Origin: an uncultured Lachnoclostridium sp.
GTDB taxonomy: Bacteria > Bacillota > Clostridia > Lachnospirales > Lachnospiraceae
Direction: 5' to 3'
DNA length: 64,000 bases
Assembly: GCA_946415315.1 (NCBI GenBank)
Contig: CAMKRZ010000004.1
Location: forward strand, 1 to 64,000
This document shows, in pieces, positions 7,816-17,761 of this stretch. Below the pieces are notes generated by a model that saw only the letters and a program-made list of their open reading frames with translations, was not told where the DNA came from and made no database searches. Numbering within the stretch: position 1 is the stretch's first letter; every line of letters starts with the position of its first letter. The translations under genes were made by a program, and so were the position numbers.

Positions 7816-9249
7816 ATGGAAACGGAGGCGCTGCGCAGAGTTCGGGAAATGACGGAGCGGAAGAAGCTGGTGGAGCCGGGGACCGGCATCGTGGTCGGAT
7901 TTTCCGGCGGAAGTGATTCGCTGTGCCTTCTTGTGATGCTCGAAGAGTTGTCGCGGGAAATGGAACTGTCCGTCACCGCCGTGCATGTGAACCATGAGAT
8001 CCGCGGCGCGGAGGCGGAGCGCGACGAAGCGTTCTGCCGGGCATTTTGCGAGAAGAGAGGGATACCGCTTCGCGTGGTCACGGTGGATGTACCGGCGTAC
8101 GCGAAAGAGCAGGGAATCGGCGTGGAGGAGGCCGGGCGGATCGTCCGGTACCGCGCGTTTGAGAGCGTGGCCGCGGAGGTGGGCGCGTCGTGTGTCGCGG
8201 TTGCGCACCATGCCGACGACCGGGCGGAGACGATCCTGCTGCACCTCATGCGCGGCAGCGGTCTTCGCGGACTGACGGGCATCTCGATGGACAGCCGTCC
8301 CTTCTCGGATCCGAACCTGCGGCTGATCCGACCGCTTCTCGCGCTGCACAAGGACGAGATCCTTGCCGATCTCGCGCTTCGCGGCGAGGAGTACTGCTTA
8401 GATGCGACGAACCGCGACGACGACGGGGACCGGAATTTTCTGCGAAACCGCGTGATGCCTCTTCTGGCAGCCCGCAACGCGGGGGCGGCCCGCAATATTT
8501 CGAAGGCGGGCGAGCGGCTGGAGGCGGTTCGCGAGTACCTGGAGGAGAGGACGGACGAGGCGTGCGCGGCCGTGATCGACGAGGGCGAGAGGAGGCTTCT
8601 TTGCGAGGATCTCCTGGCGCTTCCCGAGGTGCTCCGGCCGGAGGTTGCGCTCCGTTATCTGGAGCTTGTGTGCGGACACCGCAAGGATCTTGCGGACACG
8701 CACGTGGCGATGCTTCTGCGGCTGTGCGAGGGGCGCGTCTCGGCGCAGGCGGATTTTCCGCACGGCGTGACGCTGCGGCGCGGTTACCGCGAGATCGAGC
8801 CCGCTCAGGACATCATCGCGGCGTTCGGCGGACGGCATGAGATCACGCGCCGGGAGATCGAGCGCGGTGTGAAGGTAACGTTCTTCGGAGCGCGGCGGAT
8901 GACGCTGACGTTTTCCGTAACCGACGCGGAAAATTGCTCTGATTTTTCGAAAGACCCGTATACGAAATGGTTTGATTATGATACAATGGGCAAGGCTTGC
9001 GTCGTGCGTGCGAGACGCCCCGGAGACCGCATCGCGATCACGCGGGACGGGCGGTCGGCGCGCGTGCAGGACGTGTTCGTGAACAGCAAAGTGCCCCGCG
9101 AGCGGCGGGACGAGATCCCGCTTGTGATGCTGGCGGACGAGTCGGAGGTCCTGTGGATCCCCGGCGTGCGCGGCAGCGAGCGCTTTCGGGTGACTGAGGA
9201 CACGAAGCGTGTGCTGATCGTGAAACTGACGGAGGAGAGCGGCGAATGA
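7816..9249 (+). CDS. tilS: tRNA(Ile)-lysidine synthase TilS
   Basis: A 477-residue enzyme that uses ATP and lysine to convert C34 of the CAU-anticodon tRNA-Ile to lysidine, so that it reads AUA. The PP-loop S30-G-G-S-D-S35 binds ATP; HVNHEIRG and the downstream HHADDRAET motif are typical of the N-terminal domain. The C-terminal TilS domain is recognised from RRPGDRI near residue 402 and the closing VRGSERFRV stretch. GGGAGG lies 6 nt before the ATG. Length and order match full-length family members. Confidence 0.95.
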   Translation: METEALRRVREMTERKKLVEPGTGIVVGFSGGSDSLCLLVMLEELSREMELSVTAVHVNHEIRGAEAERDEAFCRAFCEKRGIPLRVVTVDVPAYAKEQGIGVEEAGRIVRYRAFESVAAEVGASCVAVAHHADDRAETILLHLMRGSGLRGLTGISMDSRPFSDPNLRLIRPLLALHKDEILADLALRGEEYCLDATNRDDDGDRNFLRNRVMPLLAARNAGAARNISKAGERLEAVREYLEERTDEACAAVIDEGERRLLCEDLLALPEVLRPEVALRYLELVCGHRKDLADTHVAMLLRLCEGRVSAQADFPHGVTLRRGYREIEPAQDIIAAFGGRHEITRREIERGVKVTFFGARRMTLTFSVTDAENCSDFSKDPYTKWFDYDTMGKACVVRARRPGDRIAITRDGRSARVQDVFVNSKVPRERRDEIPLVMLADESEVLWIPGVRGSERFRVTEDTKRVLIVKLTEESGE

Positions 9250-9295
9250 GAGCCGTCGCTTTTGGATAGCAGCTGACGTGATTACGGAGGCAAAT

Positions 9296-9847
9296 ATGGA
9301 AACAGTCGAAACAGTCAGTGTGATGATTTCGGAGGAAAGACTTCTTGCGCGGGTGCGTGAGATGGCGGAGCAGATTACGGCGGACTTTGCGGGCTGTGAT
9401 GAGCTGAAGCTCGTGTGCATTCTCAAGGGAAGCGTGTTTTTCACGACGGAACTTGCGAAGAGGATCAACCTGCCGATCAAGCTGGATTTCATGTCGGTGT
9501 CGAGTTACGGCGACGACATGGAGAGTTCGGGGCGCGTGCGGATCGTCAAGGATCTTGACGAGACCATTCGCGGGCAGAACGTGATCGTTGTTGAGGACAT
9601 CGTGGATTCGGGACGGACGCTTGCATTCCTTCTCGAGATGCTGAGAAGCCGCCAGCCGGAGACGCTTCGGCTGTGTACGCTGCTCGACAAGCCTTCGCGG
9701 CGGGTCACGGATGTGAAGGTGGATTACACGGGGTTTGAGATCCCGGATGAATTTGTCGTGGGATTCGGGCTGGATTATGCCCAGAAATATCGCGCGTTGC
9801 CGTTCATCGGCAAATTAAGCATTACCGACTGTGGGGAGGATGAATGA
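9296..9847 (+). CDS. hpt: Hypoxanthine phosphoribosyltransferase
   Basis: A 183-residue purine salvage enzyme converting hypoxanthine (and usually guanine) plus PRPP to IMP or GMP. The PRPP loop VVEDIVDSGRTL is intact, as are LKGSVFFTTEL (early PPi loop) and the C-terminal GFGLDYAQKYR segment that contacts the base. I chose the ATG at 9296 because GGAGG sits 6 nt upstream; an in-frame start at 9278 lacks a site. The stop overlaps the ftsH start (ATGA), indicating translational coupling, an arrangement common in Bacillota. Confidence 0.95.
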   Translation: METVETVSVMISEERLLARVREMAEQITADFAGCDELKLVCILKGSVFFTTELAKRINLPIKLDFMSVSSYGDDMESSGRVRIVKDLDETIRGQNVIVVEDIVDSGRTLAFLLEMLRSRQPETLRLCTLLDKPSRRVTDVKVDYTGFEIPDEFVVGFGLDYAQKYRALPFIGKLSITDCGEDE

Positions 9848-11718
9848 AGAAAAGCAACAGATCGATGCGGGGGTACGCATTTTACTTTATGCTACTCGCC
9901 ATCTTTATCATCGCCATGATCTATTCCGGTCTGGCGGACAGAAATGATACACAGTATTCCTTCACGCAGTTCAGCGATCTGCTGAAGGAAGGCAAAGTGG
10001 ATACCGTGTATATCACGCCCAACGAGGAGGTACCGACCGGCCGGATCAAGGTGCTGCTGAAGGACGGGAGTTTCATTTCGTTCAATGCGACCGATATCAC
10101 GCGAATTGAGCAGTACGCGGAAGCGACGCCCGAGGTCAAGGTCGTTGTCCTTGAGGTGGACAAGCCGAGCTGGTTCTGGACGCTGGTGTTCCCGTACTTA
10201 GTCATCCTGATCGCCGTGATCTTGGTGTTCATGGTGCTCGGACATTCGCTCGGCGGAGGAAGCAACTCACAGGTGCTGAACTTCGGCAAGAGCAGGGCGC
10301 AAATGACCGACGGCAAGGATAATCCGATAACATTCAAGGATGTCGCCGGACTGCAGGAGGAGAAGGAGGAGCTTCAGGAGGTTGTCGATTTCCTCGCGAA
10401 TCCGAAGCAGTTCATCCGTGTCGGCGCGCGAATCCCGAAGGGTATCCTGATGGAGGGCCCGCCCGGTACCGGCAAGACACTCCTCGGCAAGGCTGTAGCT
10501 GGCGAGGCCGGTGTGCCGTTCTTCTCGATCTCCGGTTCGGACTTCGTGGAGATGTTCGTCGGTGTCGGCGCTTCGCGTGTGCGAGACCTGTTCGCGACGG
10601 CGAAGAAAAATGCGCCGTGCATCATTTTCATCGATGAGATCGATGCCGTGGCAAGACGCCGTGGCGCCGGTTTGGGCGGCGGTCACGACGAGCGCGAGCA
10701 GACGCTCAACCAGCTCCTCGTGGAGATGGACGGCTTCGGTGTCAATGAGGGAATCATTGTTCTCGCGGCGACGAACCGCGTGGACATTCTCGATCCGGCG
10801 ATCCTGCGTCCGGGTCGTTTCGACCGCAAGGTCATGGTCGGTCGTCCTGATGTGAGGGGGCGTCTGGAGATCCTGCGCGTGCATGTGCGCAACAAGCCGC
10901 TCAGCGAGGATGTCAACCTTGAGCACATCGCCCGTTCGACGGCAGGATTTTCCGGAGCCGATCTGGAGAACCTGATGAACGAGGCTGCGATCACGGCAGC
11001 GAAGGAAAATCGTGCATTTATCAATTATGAGGATGTCAAGAAGGCGCTGATCCGCGTGGGCATCGGAACCGAGAAGAAGAGCCGGATCATTTCCGATAAG
11101 GAGAAACGCATCACCGCGTACCACGAGGCCGGTCACGCAATCCTGTTCCACGTGCTTCCGGATGTCGGACCTGTCTATACCGTGTCGATCATTCCGACCG
11201 GTACCGGCGCGGCGGGCTATACGATGCCGCTCCCGGGCGAGGACGAGATGTTCCACACGCGCGGCGAGATGCTGCAGGAGATCATCGTGAGCCTCGGCGG
11301 ACGTGTCGCGGAATCGCTTGTCTTCGAGGATATCACGACCGGTGCGAGCCAGGATATCAAGCAGGCGACTCACATGGCGCGCGCGATGGTGACCAAGTAC
11401 GGATTCTCCGATGTGCTCGGTCCGGTCAACTACGATGTGGATGAGGACGAGGTCTTCATCGGCCGCGATTACGGACATACGAAGAGCTACAGCGAGTCCG
11501 TAGCGAACCGCATCGACGACGAAGTTCGCCGGATCATCGACGAATGCTACGCCGAGGCGCAGCGCATCGTCGGCGAGCACCGCGGCATACTCGACCGCTG
11601 TGCGGAGCTCCTGCTTCAGAAAGAGCGCATCACCCGCGAGGAGTTTGAGGCGCTGTTCGGGATCGAGCCCGAGGAAGTGCCCCAGGTGACGGAGATCACG
11701 CTGGACGGCGAAGAGTGA
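9844..11718 (+). CDS. ftsH: ATP-dependent zinc metalloprotease FtsH
   Basis: A 624-residue membrane AAA+ protease that degrades membrane and some soluble proteins. Two membrane helices flank a small outer domain (about residues 12-30 and 110-132). The AAA module carries Walker A G205-PPGTGKT212, Walker [10 protein letters not shown], and the second region of homology ending [13 protein letters not shown]. The M41 zinc site is H427-EAGH431, with the third ligand in the region [15 protein letters not shown]. The start overlaps the hpt stop. No terminator follows directly; the first clear one is 320 bp downstream at 12042. Confidence 0.97.
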   Translation: MKKSNRSMRGYAFYFMLLAIFIIAMIYSGLADRNDTQYSFTQFSDLLKEGKVDTVYITPNEEVPTGRIKVLLKDGSFISFNATDITRIEQYAEATPEVKVVVLEVDKPSWFWTLVFPYLVILIAVILVFMVLGHSLGGGSNSQVLNFGKSRAQMTDGKDNPITFKDVAGLQEEKEELQEVVDFLANPKQFIRVGARIPKGILMEGPPGTGKTLLGKAVAGEAGVPFFSISGSDFVEMFVGVGASRVRDLFATAKKNAPCIIFIDEIDAVARRRGAGLGGGHDEREQTLNQLLVEMDGFGVNEGIIVLAATNRVDILDPAILRPGRFDRKVMVGRPDVRGRLEILRVHVRNKPLSEDVNLEHIARSTAGFSGADLENLMNEAAITAAKENRAFINYEDVKKALIRVGIGTEKKSRIISDKEKRITAYHEAGHAILFHVLPDVGPVYTVSIIPTGTGAAGYTMPLPGEDEMFHTRGEMLQEIIVSLGGRVAESLVFEDITTGASQDIKQATHMARAMVTKYGFSDVLGPVNYDVDEDEVFIGRDYGHTKSYSESVANRIDDEVRRIIDECYAEAQRIVGEHRGILDRCAELLLQKERITREEFEALFGIEPEEVPQVTEITLDGEE

Positions 11719-12041
11719 TGGAAGACTTGATCTTTTGAACGATAATGACAAATAGAGCAGTGCCGTTCCGGCAGGCGGACACAACCGAAGACGGGTTTGA
11801 AAGAGCCTGAAAATACCGGAATTGTGCACAACGACGGAAAAGTAGCAAAAACAGCGCTGTATTTTGATATGATATAGACACATTGACGAAAGGCCTCCGT
11901 CAAACTGCACAAAAAGAAATTTACGTTTTTGTAATGTTTGTGCACACGGCAGAGCACATCGATGGTATTATAATGGACGTAAACCCCAATACATTATAGT
12001 TTTTGCTACACCCCAAGTAACAAAAATACCTTCTCCGGAAG
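11719..12041. other. Intergenic region downstream of ftsH; possible minor transcript start
   Basis: No credible protein gene. There is a small hairpin TTGACG/CGTCAA near 11883-11903 and a TATAAT at 11969-11974 with no convincing -35 partner. A further hairpin, TTTTTG-TAC paired with GTA-CAAAAA, lies near 12000-12028. Together with the terminator at 12042 these could bound a small RNA of about 95 nt, but support is weak. Confidence 0.3.
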
Positions 12042-12071
12042 CAGCCCCTGTAGAAATGCAGGGGCTGTTTT
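12042..12071 (+). terminator. Intrinsic terminator
   Basis: A perfect 9-bp stem, CAGCCCCTG paired with CAGGGGCTG, with an 8-nt loop, followed by TTTTC. It may end ftsH read-through or a small RNA starting near 11981. Confidence 0.75.
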
Positions 12072-12086
12072 CTTGCGCGCAAGCGA

Positions 12087-12198
12087 GGACATTCTGCCGA
12101 CGGAGTCGGCGATCAATCCCGAGCCCGTCATGGAAACGTGATTCCAATGAGGGGCGCGGGATTGATCGGGAGCGAACGCAGTTCGCGGCAGAATGTCC
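12087..12198. repeat. 112-nt multibranched inverted repeat
   Basis: The ends are a perfect 13-bp inverted repeat: GGACATTCTGCCG (12087-12099) and CGGCAGAATGTCC (12186-12198). Inside lies a perfect 11-bp stem, GATCAATCCCG (12111-12121) with CGGGATTGATC (12157-12167), which itself encloses TCATGGAA/TTCCAATGA. Two mini-hairpins (12096-12110 and 12172-12186) sit at the junctions and share bases with the outer stem, so alternative folds are possible. It forms the left end of the array described next. It looks like a mobile-repeat or structured RNA/DNA element and resembles no RNA family I know. Confidence 0.75.
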
Positions 12199-12506
12199 GA
12201 GCGCACGTTCATTGAGCGGACGAAGTCCGCGATGTGCGCGCAAGTGGAGCAGACGAAGTCTGCGGTGCGTGGTCCGAGCGCACGTTCATTGAGCGGACGA
12301 AGTCCGCGAAGTGCCGCGCAAGCGCACGTTCATTGAGCGGACGAAGTCCGCGAAGTGCCGCGCGAGCGCACGTTCATTGAGCGGACGGAGTCCGCGATGT
12401 GCGCGCAAGTGGAGCGAACGCAGTTCGCGGCAGAATGTCCGAGCGCACGTTCATTGAGCGGACGAAGTCTGCGAAGTGCCGTGCAAGTGGAGCGGACGGA
12501 GTCCGC
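12096..12506. repeat. Array of ten covarying mini-hairpins with 44/33-nt spacing
   Basis: Ten short palindromes occur at 12096, 12172, 12216, 12249, 12293, 12337, 12381, 12414, 12458 and 12492. Each is a 6-bp stem with a GNA triloop and a fixed core AC-GNA-GT. Stem sequences differ but stay paired: GCGGAC/GTCCGC, GCGAAC/GTTCGC, GCAGAC/GTCTGC and GCCGAC/GTCGGC, with one G-U intermediate at 12458. From the second hairpin on, start-to-start distances are 44, 33, 44, 44, 44, 33, 44 and 34. The linkers are themselves conserved in two classes, 29 nt and 18-19 nt. Reading frames inside the array exist on both strands but are by-products of the repeat. It is not a CRISPR, because the linkers repeat. 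Confidence 0.85.
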
Positions 12507-12599
12507 GCCTCGCAGTCCTCGCTTGCGCCCAAGCGGCGAGCACACTTCCGCTCCGTTTCCACCCTCATTTTCCGCTTCTTCTCCCTGTCTTTATTCTGG

Positions 12600-12628
12600 T
12601 TGACAATAAAGAGGAAAACCATTATACT
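12600..12628 (+). promoter_or_regulatory. Consensus promoter of the SRP RNA gene
   Basis: TTGACA (12600-12605) and TATACT (12623-12628) are 17 bp apart, placing the start point at about 12635, exactly where the SRP RNA terminal stem begins. Confidence 0.9.
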
Positions 12629-12634
12629 ATCTAT

Positions 12635-12898
12635 GCCGTGCAACCGGGGAGATAGCGGTGCCCTGTACCTGCAATCCGCTACAGCAGGGGTGATGATGTG
12701 CCGAGGGGCGTCCGATTTGGAGCTGCCCGTAGTAAGTAACGTTGAAGTTTGGGCCTCGCGCGATGGGAATTTGTGAACCGTGTCAGGGTAGGAATACAGC
12801 AGCACTAAGCGAAACCTCTCATGCGCCGCGAGTACACCTGGACCGAGTCAACTGCTATGGTAACGTCCGGAAAGGCGTTTCGACGCACTTCGCACGGC
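12635..12898 (+). ncRNA. ffs: Signal recognition particle RNA, large (Alu-containing) form
   Basis: About 264 nt, the length of Bacillus/Clostridium SRP RNA. The two ends pair perfectly (GCCGTGC with GCACGGC) and a T-run follows. The 5' part reads as the bacterial Alu domain, including AGCGGTGCCCTG and CAATCCGCTA. The apical S-domain hairpin is GTGTCAGG-GTA-GGAA-TAC-AGCAGCAC: it has the GGAA tetraloop and the asymmetric loop (CAGG on one side, AGCAG on the other) that bind the Ffh M domain. It would target nascent membrane proteins to SecYEG. A consensus promoter lies directly upstream. Confidence 0.93.
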
Positions 12899-12940
12899 TT
12901 TTGTATTGGTGATTGCCTTTCATGGGGAGAGGAGAGTAGC

Positions 12941-15010
12941 ATGTTACTGACAACGACCGCCAAAGTCAATGCAGTAAAGAAACTGTTCCGCGCGAAGCAG
13001 TATGATGAGGCGCTCGAGATTGCCGAGAAGATCAATCCCGAGAAGGTCTCCTCCGTGTATGATCTGTCGACGATCGCGGAAGTCTACATGAAGAAAGGGC
13101 GTTATCAGGACGCCAAGGATCTGTATATGGAGATGTACGGCCGGAACAAAACCCACAAGGTTATGACCGGCCTGATTGAGATTTGCCTGAAACTCAAGGA
13201 GCCCAAGGAAGCGGAGCAGTATCTCCGCGAGTTCCGCCGCATGGAGCCGGACAATCCGGAGCGTCTAGTATATCGCTACCGTGTTGACTGCATGCTCGGC
13301 AAGGAGCCGGAGTTTCTGATCAAGAGCCTCTCCAAGTTGAAAAATGAAGAGTATACGGACGTCTGGGCCCTCGAGCTGGCCAAGGCGTATTACAAGAATA
13401 ATGACCGCGAGGCCTGCGCGAAGGAATGCCGACAGATCCTGCAGTATTTTCCGGATTCCGAGGTTGCAGCGAAGGCTCGCGTGCTTTTTGATGCATGCGT
13501 GACGGAGGAGGAGCCGGTGGCAGCGCCCGAGACACCTGACGAGAGCGTTGACACGACGGCGATGGCGGAGTCCCTGATGGAGGACGTGAGTGCCCTTCTC
13601 GAGGAAAATGCCCGCGCCGAAGCGGTGGCGAACGAGTCTCTCGACGAGAAGTCCATCGCACAGGCGACCCCGGCGCATTCGGAGCCGTACCTTCGCACAC
13701 CCGAATTCCTGTCGCTTCATCAGCCGGCAGGAGAGGATCGCTCGCTGTTCGGAGAGATCGATCTCACGGAGAAAGCACCGGAGAGCGAAGACTCCGCAGC
13801 AAAGGAAGTATCGGAGAAGGTTGACGAAGAGGTGCAGGCGATTTCCGCGGAAGTCGAGGAGACGGCGCAGGAGGAGATCGCAGCGGCAGAGGAATTTGCC
13901 GAGGAGAAATTCGAGGCAGCGGAAGAGGTCGTCGGCGAAGCCGAGACGACCGCGGCCGGGATCGCGGATTCCTTCGAGGCGCTTCGTGAGTCGTACGTGC
14001 TTCCCGAGGAGTTGGAAGGCAAGATCGACCGCGTATTTTTCGACGATGATGACGACGATGACGATTTTGACGACGAGGAGTTCGAAGACGAGTACGAGGA
14101 CGATGCGGACAGCGTGACAGCGTCCGGGGAAACTGTCGAAGATGCCGGATCCGATGAGGATGAGGAAGTCGAAGACGAGGCCGAAGAGGACGAAGAAGAC
14201 AACGAAGACGATGATGACGATGAACTGGTAGTCGTCGGAGCCTACGGCGGGGAAGACGCCGGAGCCGATGAGGATGCAGAGGAATCCGAAGAGGAAGATG
14301 ATGCAGCGGAATCGGAGGAAGAAGACGAGGCGGACGAAGAGTCCGTGAGCGACGAGAGTGTTGACGCGGACGGCGCTGAGGACAGCGACGACGAAGAGAC
14401 TGACGACGCGGAAGAGACTGACGACGCGGAAGAGACGGACGACGCTGCGGAAACCGAAGATGCGGCTGACGACGGCGAGGACGATTTTGACGAGGAAGAG
14501 CTTGACGAGTTCGACGATGATGATCTCGATGATCTCGAAGCGCTCGACGGAGTCGATGATGACGACTTCGAGGATGAGTTCGACGACGAGGATTACGACG
14601 ATCTCGACGAGTTTGACGACGACGAGGACTTTGACGAGGAGGATTCCGAGGAAGCCTCCGACGGCGATAACGTCGATGAGGATGAGGCCGACGACGATGA
14701 CGACGCCTGCGACGAAGAGAATTTTCCGGAGGAGGAATCCGGGGAACTGAGCGCGGAGGACGTTGTGTTCGCGCCGAGCGACAAGGCCGATGAGGAGCTT
14801 GAGGCAGTGGCGGAGCGACTCGGAAACGAAGTCTGCAACGCGACGGCGGAAGTAACCGGCGGCGAAACGGATGATGAAAGCGACGAGAAGAAGATGGCGG
14901 ACACGCAGGTGGTTCCCTGTGTGAAGGAGAAACCGGAAATTCCCGACGAGGACATGGAGAAGATGCTGTTCAATCTGCTGAAGGACATCGGAGGCAAGGA
15001 GAGCAAGTAA
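12941..15010 (+). CDS. TPR-like protein with very long Asp/Glu-rich tail
   Basis: A 689-residue cytoplasmic protein; no signal or membrane helix. Residues 1-185 form helical repeats of tetratricopeptide type (for example AKQYDEALEIAEKI and KGRYQDAKDLYMEMY), usually a protein-interaction surface. From about residue 190 the chain becomes Glu/Ala rich, and residues 367-606 are mostly Asp and Glu with short runs such as DDDDDDDDFDDEE and repeated EETDDA units. A more ordinary 40-residue segment ending PDEDMEKMLFNLLKDIGG closes the protein. The start at 12941 has GGAGAGGAG just upstream; longer in-frame starts would run into the SRP RNA. The function is not known; a highly charged tail could act as a nucleic-acid mimic, ion buffer or solubility tag. 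Confidence 0.8.
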   Translation: MLLTTTAKVNAVKKLFRAKQYDEALEIAEKINPEKVSSVYDLSTIAEVYMKKGRYQDAKDLYMEMYGRNKTHKVMTGLIEICLKLKEPKEAEQYLREFRRMEPDNPERLVYRYRVDCMLGKEPEFLIKSLSKLKNEEYTDVWALELAKAYYKNNDREACAKECRQILQYFPDSEVAAKARVLFDACVTEEEPVAAPETPDESVDTTAMAESLMEDVSALLEENARAEAVANESLDEKSIAQATPAHSEPYLRTPEFLSLHQPAGEDRSLFGEIDLTEKAPESEDSAAKEVSEKVDEEVQAISAEVEETAQEEIAAAEEFAEEKFEAAEEVVGEAETTAAGIADSFEALRESYVLPEELEGKIDRVFFDDDDDDDDFDDEEFEDEYEDDADSVTASGETVEDAGSDEDEEVEDEAEEDEEDNEDDDDDELVVVGAYGGEDAGADEDAEESEEEDDAAESEEEDEADEESVSDESVDADGAEDSDDEETDDAEETDDAEETDDAAETEDAADDGEDDFDEEELDEFDDDDLDDLEALDGVDDDDFEDEFDDEDYDDLDEFDDDEDFDEEDSEEASDGDNVDEDEADDDDDACDEENFPEEESGELSAEDVVFAPSDKADEELEAVAERLGNEVCNATAEVTGGETDDESDEKKMADTQVVPCVKEKPEIPDEDMEKMLFNLLKDIGGKESK

Positions 15011-15097
15011 GAACAGTTGCCCGGTAAGCGGGCATGGGGATATCTTATACAGTTTGGAGGACAGTCGGGTTGCCTGACGGAACACTGACGGAACAGT

Positions 15098-16378
15098 ATG
15101 AATCGATATATCATTAACGGCGGCAAGCCGTTGCACGGGGAAGTGGTCATCGGCGGCGCGAAAAATGCGGCGCTTGGCATCATTGCCGGTGCAATTCTGA
15201 CGGACGAGCCGGTCACCATTGAGAATTTGCCGGATGTCAGCGACATCAACGTTCTGCTGGATGCGATCGAGGGGATCGGCGCGACGGTGGAGCGCATCGA
15301 TTCGCACAAAGTTGTGATCTGCGGCAAGACGATCTCATCGGTGGTTGTCAATTCGGAAGTCATACAGAAGATTCGCGCATCCTATTATCTGCTCGGTGCG
15401 CTGGTGGGCAAGAAGGGACGCGCACAGGTTGCGATGCCGGGAGGATGCGAGATCGGTGCAAGACCGATCGACCAGCATTTGAAGGGTCTTCGCGCGCTCG
15501 GAGTCAAGTGCGACGAGAACGAGGATGAGAACTGCATTTATGCCAACGTGACGAACCTTCACGGCAACGGCATTTTCCTCGACGTAGCGAGCGTCGGAGC
15601 GACGATCAACATCATGCTTGCGGCAGTTCTCGCCAAGGGCACGACAACAATTGAAAATGCGGCCAAGGAGCCTCATATCGTTGATGTGGCGAACTTCCTG
15701 AACAGTATGGGAGCCCGCATCAAGGGCGCCGGAACCGATGTGATCCGCATCTACGGCGCGGAGTCACTGCACGGCACGGAGTATTCCATTATTCCCGATC
15801 AGATCGAGGCCGGCACGTTTATGTGCGCGGTTGCGGCGGCGAAGGGCGATGTCACGCTTCGCAACGTCATCCCTCGCCACCTGGAGGCCATCTCGTCCAA
15901 GCTGGAGGAGATCGGCGTGACGGTCGAGGAGCTGGACAGCGGTACCGATGTCCGCATCGTGGCGGATCCGCAGACCCGCCTCGGAGCGTCGACGGTCCGC
16001 ACCCGCGTGTACCCGGGCTTCCCGACGGACATGCAGCCGCAGATCACCGTTGTTCTGATGCTCGGCAGCGGCAACAGTACCGTCACGGAGAACATTTTCG
16101 AGAACCGCTTCCGCTATGTGGAAGAGCTTCGGAAAATGGGAGCCGACATTGCGGTGAAGGACAATACAACCGCGAAGATCCGCGGAGTGGAGTCTGTTCA
16201 CGGGGCGGATATTGAAGTGCCTGATCTGCGCGCCGGCGCGGCGCTGACGATCGCGGCCCTGGCGGCAGGCGGAAAGACTGTTCTCGACCGGATCGATTAC
16301 ATCGAGCGCGGATACGAGGACTTTGACGGAAAACTGCGTGGAATCGGCGCAGACATTAGAAAAGAGACAATCGTATAA
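15098..16378 (+). CDS. murA: UDP-N-acetylglucosamine 1-carboxyvinyltransferase MurA
   Basis: A 426-residue enzyme that transfers enolpyruvate from PEP to UDP-GlcNAc, the first committed step of peptidoglycan synthesis. The N-terminal GAKNAAL motif and the catalytic loop MPGG-C117-EIGARPIDQH are intact; Cys117 is the fosfomycin-sensitive residue. The domain pattern of six beta-alpha repeats and the C-terminal GGKTVLDRIDYIERGY match the family. An in-frame stop 12 nt upstream fixes the start, although the ribosome site is weak. It is the only murA in the window; many Bacillota carry two. Confidence 0.95.
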   Translation: MNRYIINGGKPLHGEVVIGGAKNAALGIIAGAILTDEPVTIENLPDVSDINVLLDAIEGIGATVERIDSHKVVICGKTISSVVVNSEVIQKIRASYYLLGALVGKKGRAQVAMPGGCEIGARPIDQHLKGLRALGVKCDENEDENCIYANVTNLHGNGIFLDVASVGATINIMLAAVLAKGTTTIENAAKEPHIVDVANFLNSMGARIKGAGTDVIRIYGAESLHGTEYSIIPDQIEAGTFMCAVAAAKGDVTLRNVIPRHLEAISSKLEEIGVTVEELDSGTDVRIVADPQTRLGASTVRTRVYPGFPTDMQPQITVVLMLGSGNSTVTENIFENRFRYVEELRKMGADIAVKDNTTAKIRGVESVHGADIEVPDLRAGAALTIAALAAGGKTVLDRIDYIERGYEDFDGKLRGIGADIRKETIV

Positions 16379-16395
16379 CTTTGACGGGAAACGGA

Positions 16396-16418
16396 ACCGC
16401 TGGCACGCCGGCGGTTTT
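16396..16418 (+). terminator. Short intrinsic terminator after murA
   Basis: An 8-bp stem, ACCGCTGG paired with CCGGCGGT (one G-U), with a 4-nt loop and TTTT. The short U-run makes it a modest terminator. Confidence 0.5.
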
Positions 16419-16456
16419 CGGTATGATAAAGACATTTTACGGAGGATATTGACGTT

Positions 16457-17659
<1,203 letters not shown>

Positions 17660-17693
17660 GGCCCGAAAGCGAAGAGTTGATAACGTTGATACC

Positions 17694-17730
17694 CAAGTGT
17701 CTGCCGGAATGCAATTCCGACGGACACTTG
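17694..17730 (+). other. Long hairpin upstream of the polysaccharide locus
   Basis: A 17-bp stem beginning CAAGTGTC and ending GACACTTG, with one wobble, one mismatch and a GCA triloop. No U-run follows, so it is not a simple terminator. It lies 32 nt before the GTG start of the glycosyltransferase gene and may be an mRNA-stabilising or regulatory structure. Confidence 0.5.
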
Positions 17731-17761
17731 AACTATGTATATGCCATGAAAGGGGACGGTC

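Noticed and set aside
12172-12506. CRISPR array
   Set aside because: The linkers between hairpins are repeated in two classes instead of unique, the palindromes are only 15 nt, and no cas genes are nearby.
12006-12545. Short open frames on both strands rich in Arg/Ser/Thr within the hairpin array
   Set aside because: They arise from the repeat itself, exist on both strands, lack ribosome sites and carry repeated peptide fragments only as translations of the palindromes.
13265-15307. Long antisense frame opposite the acidic-tail gene (Val/Ile/Leu-rich)
   Set aside because: It is the complement of GAC/GAG/GAT codons, which reads as hydrophobic residues; no ribosome site or domain.
16379-16456. 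SAM riboswitch upstream of metK
   Set aside because: The gap is 78 bp and contains only a small terminator-like hairpin.
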